Source of the DNA: an uncultured Acidobacteriota bacterium
GTDB taxonomy: Bacteria; Acidobacteriota; Vicinamibacteria; Vicinamibacterales; SCN-69-37
Assembly (NCBI GenBank): GCA_937880585.1
Contig: CALFMR010000118.1
Span: 1-8,680, forward strand
Direction of reading: 5' to 3'
Length of the DNA stretch: 8,680 nucleotides
Part shown: positions 1 to 5,183 of the stretch, one piece after another
Layout of the letters: each line of letters opens with the position of its first letter
How positions within the stretch are numbered: position 1 is the stretch's first letter
Notes under the pieces: generated by a model
Database searches by the model: none
Told to the model about the DNA's origin: nothing
The model's input: only the letters and a program-made list of their open reading frames with translations
Made by a program: the position numbers and the translations under genes

Positions 1-611
1 TACGGCGGATCGGTGAACCAGTAGCTGCCGTCCGGGTGCGCGACGACGTCGTTCGGCGAGTTGAAGTGTTTGCCCTCGAACGCGTCGGCGAGGATCGTGA
101 TCGATCCGTCGTGCTCATAGCGGACCACCCGGCGCGTGAAGTGCTCGCAGGTGACCTGTCGTCCCTGATAGTCGAACGTGTTGCCGTTGCTGTTGTTCGA
201 CGGCATCCGATATACCGAGACCCGCCCGTCGTCTTCGATCCAGCGAAGCTGGCGGTTGTTGGGGATGTCGCTCACGACGAAGAAGCGTCCGACGCCATTC
301 CACGCCGGCCCCTCGAGCCACAACGCGCCGGTCCACAGGCGGAGGATGGACGAGTTCGCCTGCACGTAGCGATTGAACGCGGGATCGACCGCGATGACGT
401 CCGGGTCCGTGAAGTACGTCGTCGGCGGCGCGTCGGGACCGAAGTCTCGCGGCGGCATCGTGACCGTGCTCGGCGGTCCGGGCGGCGTGGCGGTCTGCGC
501 GCGCGCAAGGACGGGCGCGGCCGCGATGGCGCCAGCCGCGGCGCCGACCAGGCGTATCGCGTCGCGACGCGAGAGACGGCGATCCTCGGCGAATGAACGT
601 CGGTCCGTCAT
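1..611 (-). CDS. SMP-30/gluconolactonase-like protein with Tat signal, 5' part only
   Basis: The first 203 codons of a minus-strand gene are visible; the gene leaves the window at base 1. The N-terminus carries a twin-arginine signal: SRRDAIRL at residues 14-21, a hydrophobic Ala-rich stretch at 22-36, and a likely cleavage after ARA (36-38). The mature part matches the SMP-30/gluconolactonase/LRE beta-propeller family. EGPAW (100-104) supplies the expected metal-ligand Glu. An Asn-rich SNNSNGNTFD segment (138-147) follows. SPNDVV (185-190) supplies the metal-ligand Asn, and the sequence ends at FTDPP (199-203), where family members usually continue with YG. Family members hydrolyse sugar lactones or related esters using one divalent metal; the substrate here is unknown. 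The ATG at 609-611 is preceded by AGGAG (619-623) at normal spacing, which fixes the start. The gene is divergent from the TPR gene at 788. The visible part shows no frameshift. Confidence 0.88.
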   Translation of the reverse strand, partial: MTDRRSFAEDRRLSRRDAIRLVGAAAGAIAAAPVLARAQTATPPGPPSTVTMPPRDFGPDAPPTTYFTDPDVIAVDPAFNRYVQANSSILRLWTGALWLEGPAWNGVGRFFVVSDIPNNRQLRWIEDDGRVSVYRMPSNNSNGNTFDYQGRQVTCEHFTRRVVRYEHDGSITILADAFEGKHFNSPNDVVAHPDGSYWFTDPP

Positions 612-718
612 GGCGATGCTCCTGCCGTATTCTCGCGAGTCGCAGGGTCCGCCGCAACGGCCGGCACCCGTGCGTCGCGTCGTGCGACCCAGGACGCGCG
701 CGGCACGCACGGCAATTT

Positions 719-746
719 TCACGCGGAATCGCCGTATTCCGCGTGA
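719..746. promoter_or_regulatory. Perfect 11-bp inverted repeat, candidate operator
   Basis: TCACGCGGAAT (719-729) and ATTCCGCGTGA (736-746) are exact reverse complements separated by the 6 bases CGCCGT. The repeat lies between the divergent lactonase-like and TPR genes and ends 9 bases before a TACAAT box, so it covers where a -35 element for the TPR gene would sit. Its symmetry and position suit a dimeric repressor or activator site. It could also form an RNA hairpin if transcribed leftward, but no T-run follows. The regulator is not identifiable from this window. Confidence 0.6.
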
Positions 747-755
747 TCCGCGCGC

Positions 756-761
756 TACAAT
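756..761 (+). promoter_or_regulatory. Candidate -10 box (TACAAT) of the TPR/DUF2914 gene
   Basis: TACAAT in the context GCTACAAT matches five of six bases of the sigma-70 -10 consensus. It lies 26 bases before the ATG at 788, leaving room for a short leader containing AAGGAA. No good TTGACA-like -35 is seen at 16-18 bases spacing; that interval holds the 719-746 inverted repeat instead, so transcription may depend on an activator. Confidence 0.45.
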
Positions 762-774
762 CGGCGGGCTGCCC

Positions 775-780
775 AAGGAA
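775..780 (+). promoter_or_regulatory. Ribosome binding site fixing the TPR gene start
   Basis: AAGGAA lies 7 bases before the ATG at 788. This argues for 788 rather than the in-frame ATG at 593. The 65 extra residues from 593 would be Arg/Cys-rich, would overlap the divergent lactonase-like gene and would run through the putative promoter. Confidence 0.7.
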
Positions 781-787
781 TGGCTCG

Positions 788-2158
788 ATGTCTGACGATC
801 TCGATCTCGACGCCGTGATGGCGGCCGCCGAACAGGCGGCCGGATCGGGCGACTTCGCGGCGGCCGAACGGCATCTCGTCGACGCGGCGCGGCTGCAGGA
901 ACAGGCGCTCGGACCGGCGCATCCCGATCTCGCCAATACGCTCAACAACCTCGGCGTCGTCTACGAGCGCACCGGCCGGACCGACGACGCGGAGGCGTCC
1001 TATCGGCGCGCGTACGCAATCGCACGCGAGACGCTCGCGCCGGATCATCCGTTCGTGGCCACGAGCGCGGAGAATCTGCGCGAGTTCTGCACGACGAACG
1101 GCCGGCCGTTCGACGTGTCGGATACGAGTCTCCTGCGTCTGGCGGCCCAGAGCTCCACGAAAGGCGCTGATGAGGCCCAGAGCTTCACGGAGAGTCAGGA
1201 ATCCGAGCGCACGCCGTCACCATTGTTCGTGGAGGAGCGGGCCTTCAGGTCCACTCGACCCGATGACTCGGCTTCCCTGGGCCTGAAGGCCCAGGGCTCC
1301 GCAGACAATCAAGAACGTCAGGCGGAGCCGGCCGTTCCCTCAGTGGAGGAGCGGGCTTTCAAGCCCGCTCGCACCAGCGCATCGACGTCGCCGACCGTCG
1401 CCGCTCGCGCACGAAGCGCGCGCCGCCGGACGCTGCTGCTCTTCGCCAGCGTCGCCGCGGTCATCGTCATCTGGTTGTTCGCGCGTCCGCGCTCGGGACC
1501 GCCATCGCCCGCACCCGCTGCGACGAGTGGGGATTCGAGCGCAGCGGCACCCAGCGCGCCGGCATCGCCCTCGACCGCTGCCACGCCCGCGCCCGACCAG
1601 ACCTCGTCGTCGAGCGAGACGTCGGCGCTCGCGGCGGCGCCGTCCGTGTTCACGCCAGATGCAAGGCCCTCATCTCCGTCCGGATCCTCGACACTGGCGG
1701 CATCGGCCGGCGCGCCCGCGGCTTCGACTCCGCCCGCTCCGGCGCCTGCTCCGCGCCCCGCGCGCGCCGCGTCCAGCGCGCCGCCCGTGCCCGCGCCATT
1801 TCCAACCGCGACACGCGCTGACGCCGGGGCGGCAGGCGTCACCATCGTCCGTGCCGACGTCTGCGCGCACTTCTCGACACGCACGTCGGACTGGCGCTGC
1901 GATGCGGTGGGTGCGACGGCCGACGCAGGTGTCTTGGTCTTCTACACGCGCATCCGATCGCCGCGGGGGACGACCGTCGAGCACCGCTGGTATCGCGGCG
2001 ACACGGTCGTCCAAAGCGTTCGCCTGCGCATCGGCGCCAATTCGGGCGCTGGATACCGCACCTACAGCCGCAACACCGTCGGCTCGGGCGCGTGGCGCGT
2101 CGAGCTGCGCGCCAGCGACGGCACGCTCCTGCACGAAGCCCGCTTCACGGTGCGCTAG
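788..2158 (+). CDS. TPR, single-pass membrane, DUF2914-like domain protein
   Basis: This 456-residue protein of unknown function has clear modules. Residues 12-45 and 48-81 are helical tetratricopeptide repeats of the kinesin-light-chain type (for example HPDLANTLNNLGVVYERTGR at 45-64), usually protein-binding. Residues 110-212 are a polar linker. A single membrane helix (about 215-232, LLLFASVAAVIVIWLF) follows the basic ARRR, predicting a cytoplasmic N-terminus and a periplasmic C-terminus. Residues 233-348 are a Pro/Ala/Ser-rich spacer of the kind that crosses a cell envelope. Residues 350-456 resemble DUF2914: FYTRI (385-389), EHRWYR (398-403), YRTYS (423-427), GAWRVEL (434-440) and DGTLLHEARF (444-453). 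A plausible role is an envelope-spanning scaffold, but this is inference. The gene converges on the ADOP gene, with 5 bp between stops. Repeat-like DNA fills codons 119-195. Confidence 0.82.
   Translation: MSDDLDLDAVMAAAEQAAGSGDFAAAERHLVDAARLQEQALGPAHPDLANTLNNLGVVYERTGRTDDAEASYRRAYAIARETLAPDHPFVATSAENLREFCTTNGRPFDVSDTSLLRLAAQSSTKGADEAQSFTESQESERTPSPLFVEERAFRSTRPDDSASLGLKAQGSADNQERQAEPAVPSVEERAFKPARTSASTSPTVAARARSARRRTLLLFASVAAVIVIWLFARPRSGPPSPAPAATSGDSSAAAPSAPASPSTAATPAPDQTSSSSETSALAAAPSVFTPDARPSSPSGSSTLAASAGAPAASTPPAPAPAPRPARAASSAPPVPAPFPTATRADAGAAGVTIVRADVCAHFSTRTSDWRCDAVGATADAGVLVFYTRIRSPRGTTVEHRWYRGDTVVQSVRLRIGANSGAGYRTYSRNTVGSGAWRVELRASDGTLLHEARFTVR
1144..1161 (+). repeat. Short direct repeat, copy 1, inside the TPR gene
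   Basis: GGCCCAGAGCTCCACGAA recurs exactly 30 bases later (1174-1191) with 16 of 18 bases identical. The 30-base period is ten codons, so both copies are read in the same frame, giving AQSSTK and AQSFTE. A related 15-base stretch at 1288-1302 matches 13 of its first 15 bases and forms the right arm of the palindrome at 1275-1296. These copies may therefore be half-elements of the same repeat family. Confidence 0.6.
1174..1191 (+). repeat. Short direct repeat, copy 2, inside the TPR gene
   Basis: GGCCCAGAGCTTCACGGA is the second copy of the repeat at 1144-1161, differing at two positions. It codes for AQSFTE in the linker between the TPR domain and the membrane helix. Confidence 0.6.
1229..1257. 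repeat. Palindromic repeat copy A (degenerate), inside the TPR gene
   Basis: This 29-base stretch matches 1343-1371 at 25 of 29 positions. Its arms GAGCGGGCCT and AGGTCCACTC around a central TC pair at eight of ten positions plus one G-T wobble, so it looks like a decayed version of copy B. An outer pair GTGGA (1229-1233) and TCCAC (1250-1254) is also complementary. It is translated in frame as VEERAFRSTR (residues 148-157). Confidence 0.65.
1275..1296. repeat. Perfect palindromic repeat C, inside the TPR gene
   Basis: CCCTGGGCCT (1275-1284) and AGGCCCAGGG (1287-1296) are exact reverse complements around a central GA. On the minus strand the centre reads TC, the same arm-TC-arm layout with a CCT/AGG core as copies A and B. 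The arms differ in sequence but share architecture, suggesting one family of small palindromic elements. It is translated as part of ASLGLKAQGS (residues 162-171). Confidence 0.65.
1343..1371. repeat. Palindromic repeat copy B, inside the TPR gene
   Basis: GAGCGGGCTT (1349-1358) and AAGCCCGCTC (1361-1370) are exact reverse complements around TC, preceded by GTGGAG. The copy lies 114 bases (38 codons) after copy A in the same frame and is translated as VEERAFKPAR (residues 186-195). The peptide repeat thus mirrors the DNA repeat. Confidence 0.7.
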
Positions 2159-2163
2159 CGCGA

Positions 2164-4851
2164 TCAACTCGATCGCAACGCATCGATCGGCGCGATCCGG
2201 GCCGCTCGGCGCGCCGGCAGCAGCATCGCCGCCACGCAGGCCATCGTCGTGATCGCGGCCGCGATCGCGATCGTCGGCCAGTCGTTCGGCGGCGCGCCTC
2301 GGGCCTGATTCGCGAGAAACGGCAGCAGCGCGGCGCTGGCGGGCAGCGCGATCGCGACGCCGGCCGCGGCGCACACGAGCATCGGGCGGACGATGGCGGC
2401 CGCCACACGGCCTGCCGATCCACCGATCGCCATGCGGATCGAGATCTCGCGCGAGCGCTCCGCGACGACGAACGCGGCCGATCCGTAGAGGCCGACCGAC
2501 GCGATGAACAGCGCGATCGCCGCCAGCGCGCCGAGGAAGATCCCCGCGGCCCGTTCTGGCGCGAGCGCTGAACCGAGCCGCGCGTCGCCGGTTTCGACAC
2601 CGGTGACGACGAGGCCCGGCGTCTCGATCGACGGCGGCACCGTCGACGCGACTCGCACGGCTGACACGCCTTCGCTGACGCGAATGACGACGCTCGGCGC
2701 CGGCGCTATTGCACCGCCCAGATAAATCGTCGGGGCCGGCGGACTCCACGGCGTGCGGTACTGCATGTCAGCCGCAACACCGACGACGCGCAGCGCCTTG
2801 GGCGTCGAGTCGTCCCACACGTACACCGTCCGGCCGACCGCATCCTCACGTGGCCACGTCCGATCGGCAAACGTCTGGTTGATGACGACAACGGATGCGG
2901 CAGCCGAGATGTCGTCTGTCGTGAACGACCGGCCGGCGACGAGGCGTGCGCCCAGTGTCTCGAAGAAACCCGCGCCGACGCCATAGGTGTCCGTGGTCGC
3001 TGCCGCGCTACGGTCCGTTGTCGTCCCCGCGAGGCGCGTCATGCGGACGCCGGTCAGCGGCGTGTCGGATGCCGTGGAGACGGATTCCACGCCGGGCAGT
3101 TCGCCGATCCGATTGACGACTCGATCAACCGCCGCGCGCGTTGCCGCGTCGGACGCATCGTCAGACGACGCGCTGAGCGAAACGAACACGAGCCTCGAGA
3201 GGTCGTAGCCGGGATCGGCCGCACGGGTTTTCGTCAGGCCGCGAAAGACGAGCAGCGCACCGGCGACGGTGACGGCTGACAATGCGATCTGGATGACGAG
3301 CAACGCCGAGCGCACCCACCCGGCACGCGATGTCGTGGCCGTGCGCGAGTCGGCGGCGAGCGTCGCGGCGACGTCGACGTGTCGCGCGCGAAGCGCCGGG
3401 GCAAGCGCGAACGCGCCGGCCGTTGAGATCGAGAGTGCCGCGGCGATGCCCACCATGCGCGCGTCGAACGGCGCAACCGCGTCGAGGCCGGTGCCGAAAA
3501 TGGCCGGCACGGACATCAGGGCGCGCTCGACGCCCGCGGCCACGAGCAGCGACAAGACGAAGCCCGGTAACGCCAGCCACGCACTTTCGACGACGAGCTG
3601 CTGCACGAGTCGCGCCGGACTCGCACCGACGGCGGCGCGCACGGCAAGTTCGCGGCGGCGGCGCAGCGCCTGGACGAAGAGCAGGTTGGCGAGATTGGCG
3701 CACACGAGGATGAGCAGCAGCGCGGTGGCGCCCGCGAACGCCGCGGCGGATTCGCGCACGGCGTCGCGATACGCGGGCCAGAACTTGGCGCGGCCCGCGG
3801 GAAGGACGTCGATCGAACGATCGGCATCCGCCGTCGATCGCGCGAGCGTCGACACCAGACCGGCGACTTCCGCCTGCGCGACGCTGATGGAGACGTTCGG
3901 GCGCAGTCGTCCCAGCATCAGCACGAACGGCGCATCGGATCGATGGAGCACGTCGACGCGCGCCAGGACGGGCAGCACCGAGGGCGCCGACCGAATGGGG
4001 ATCCAGACGTCCGGCCGCGCACCCCATCCGAAGTTCTGACCCGTGAACGCCGCCGGCACGATGCCGATGATCTGGAACGGCTGTCCGTGGATGGCGATCG
4101 CTCGCCCGACGATCTCGGGATTCGCGTCGAAGCGATCGCGCCACAGCCGTTCGCTGATCATCATGACGAAGGCGGTCCCGTCCGCGCGGTCGTCGCCGGG
4201 GCCGAATGCACGGCCGAGGAGCGGACGCAGACGCAACATCGAAAAGAAGTTGGTCGTCACCGCGTCGGCGCGCACCGCGACGCGCGTCCGGCCGATGTCG
4301 AGATCCAGTGGCAGACGGACGTACGCGCTGATCGCGTCGAACGACCGCATCGTCGCGCGGGTCGCTTCGTAGTCGGGAAACGACGTTTCCTGATACGCGC
4401 CCGTCCGACGATTCACTTCATAGAGCGCGACGACCTGGTCAGGGTTCGGCACCGGGAGCGCGCGAAAGAGGATGGCGTCGGCCGCGCCGATGACCGCGGC
4501 GCTGGCGCCGACACCCGCCGCGAGCGTCACGGCGACGATGGCGGCGAGACGGCGATCGGTGGCGAGGATGCGCGCACCGCGCCGCACGTCGGAGACGAGG
4601 CCGCGCCACCAGTCGGCGGCTGCGAGTCGGCCGCGAGCGACGGGTTTCGCGTTGCGCGCGCGCGCGCGCCGGGATTCGCGGACGAGCGACACCGCGTCGC
4701 GCCAGAACGCGCGTCGGATACCACGTGCGCCCTGTGTCCGTCGGATCTGCCACAACTCGACGAGATCGCCTTCGGCTTCCTCGCGTCGATCTCGCGGCAC
4801 GAGCGCGCGAACGACGGCGAGCCAGCGGCGGGGCGGACGGCCGGGGATCAT
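2164..4851 (-). CDS. ADOP-family duplicated orphan permease (MacB_PCD/FtsX, two copies)
   Basis: This 895-residue membrane protein has the full layout of acidobacterial duplicated orphan permeases. Residues 5-60 resemble the short cytoplasmic permease prefix domain (PPRRWLAVVRALVPRDRREE, then GDLVELWQIRR). Two MacB-like units follow. The first has a membrane helix at about 102-127, a periplasmic domain to about 365, and FtsX helices at about 371-393, 424-448 and 464-487. The second has a helix at about 512-536, a periplasmic domain to about 765, and helices at about 770-797, 817-846 and 858-882. The cytoplasmic loop motif occurs in both halves: RRRRELAVRAAVGAS (397-411) and ERSREISIRMAIGGS (798-812). 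No ATPase domain is fused or adjacent, as is usual for the family, so the transport partner and substrate are unknown. The start overlaps the padR stop as ATGA, indicating translational coupling; no clear Shine-Dalgarno precedes it. Length is complete and no frameshift is seen. Confidence 0.93.
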   Translation of the reverse strand: MIPGRPPRRWLAVVRALVPRDRREEAEGDLVELWQIRRTQGARGIRRAFWRDAVSLVRESRRARARNAKPVARGRLAAADWWRGLVSDVRRGARILATDRRLAAIVAVTLAAGVGASAAVIGAADAILFRALPVPNPDQVVALYEVNRRTGAYQETSFPDYEATRATMRSFDAISAYVRLPLDLDIGRTRVAVRADAVTTNFFSMLRLRPLLGRAFGPGDDRADGTAFVMMISERLWRDRFDANPEIVGRAIAIHGQPFQIIGIVPAAFTGQNFGWGARPDVWIPIRSAPSVLPVLARVDVLHRSDAPFVLMLGRLRPNVSISVAQAEVAGLVSTLARSTADADRSIDVLPAGRAKFWPAYRDAVRESAAAFAGATALLLILVCANLANLLFVQALRRRRELAVRAAVGASPARLVQQLVVESAWLALPGFVLSLLVAAGVERALMSVPAIFGTGLDAVAPFDARMVGIAAALSISTAGAFALAPALRARHVDVAATLAADSRTATTSRAGWVRSALLVIQIALSAVTVAGALLVFRGLTKTRAADPGYDLSRLVFVSLSASSDDASDAATRAAVDRVVNRIGELPGVESVSTASDTPLTGVRMTRLAGTTTDRSAAATTDTYGVGAGFFETLGARLVAGRSFTTDDISAAASVVVINQTFADRTWPREDAVGRTVYVWDDSTPKALRVVGVAADMQYRTPWSPPAPTIYLGGAIAPAPSVVIRVSEGVSAVRVASTVPPSIETPGLVVTGVETGDARLGSALAPERAAGIFLGALAAIALFIASVGLYGSAAFVVAERSREISIRMAIGGSAGRVAAAIVRPMLVCAAAGVAIALPASAALLPFLANQARGAPPNDWPTIAIAAAITTMACVAAMLLPARRAARIAPIDALRSS
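4654..4669. repeat. (GC)8 dinucleotide run inside the ADOP gene
   Basis: Sixteen bases of alternating G and C encode the Arg/Ala-rich stretch around residues 61-66, between the prefix domain and the first membrane helix. Such a run can slip during replication or adopt Z-DNA. A slip of one unit would shift the frame early in the permease. It may be no more than a chance result of Arg/Ala codons in a GC-rich genome. Confidence 0.5.
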
Positions 4852-5183
4852 GAGCGCGCCGTCTGCGGACGTGTCCGACTGGCGCGATACAGGCGATCGC
4901 GGATGCGCTGGAGTGCGGTGAGCGTGCGTGCGCCGTCAGCGGTGACCGTGAACACGCGCCGGCTGCGGCCGCCCCGCGCCGATGTGCCAGGCGTCATCGT
5001 CGATCGGACGAGGCCTTTCTGTTCGAGCCGGTCGAGTGCTGCGTACACCGCGCCGAGCGACACCGCCCGCGTCGTCTCGCGCTCGAGAAGCTGCTGGACC
5101 GACACCCCGTAGGCCTCACGTCCAAGTCCGCGCGCCGCGATGAGGACCAGCTCTTCGAATTCGCCGATATGATCGCCCTTCAT
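4848..5183 (-). CDS. PadR-family transcriptional regulator paired with the ADOP permease
   Basis: This 111-residue winged-helix protein belongs to the PadR family. EFEELVLIAA opens helix 1 (residues 8-17). EAYGVSVQQLLE leads into SLGAVYAALDRLEQKGLV, the conserved recognition-helix region. RGGRSRRVFTVTADG forms the wing, and a short basic tail follows. PadR proteins of this size usually act as dimeric repressors. The ATG at 5181-5183 is preferred over an in-frame one 33 bases upstream because MKGDHIGEFEELVL matches the usual family start, while the upstream extension is translated from the AT-rich palindrome. No Shine-Dalgarno precedes the start (context ACACGAAC), consistent with a leaderless transcript. 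The stop overlaps the permease ATG, so the two genes form an operon; such regulators commonly lie directly before ADOP genes. The first 68 bases overlap the kinase 3' end in another frame. Confidence 0.9.
   Translation of the reverse strand: MKGDHIGEFEELVLIAARGLGREAYGVSVQQLLERETTRAVSLGAVYAALDRLEQKGLVRSTMTPGTSARGGRSRRVFTVTADGARTLTALQRIRDRLYRASRTRPQTARS

Noticed and set aside
593..787. In-frame upstream start for the TPR gene adding 65 residues
   Set aside because: The extension is Arg/Cys-rich and unlike a domain. It crosses the putative promoter and inverted repeat and overlaps the divergent lactonase-like gene, while AAGGAA sits correctly before the ATG at 788.
115..948. Minus-strand open frame of 277 codons over the lactonase-like gene start and the TPR gene start
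   Set aside because: It is frame-shifted against the Tat/SMP-30 frame, which has conserved EGPAW and SPNDVV motifs and a good ribosome binding site.
1144..1371. CRISPR array
   Set aside because: The repeats are few, unequal in spacing, degenerate and translated within a gene. There are no uniform spacers and no cas genes.
3943..5112. Plus-strand open frame of 389 codons opposite the ADOP and padR genes
   Set aside because: It has low-complexity Arg/Asp-rich translation and no family motif. The opposite strand carries clear permease and PadR signatures.
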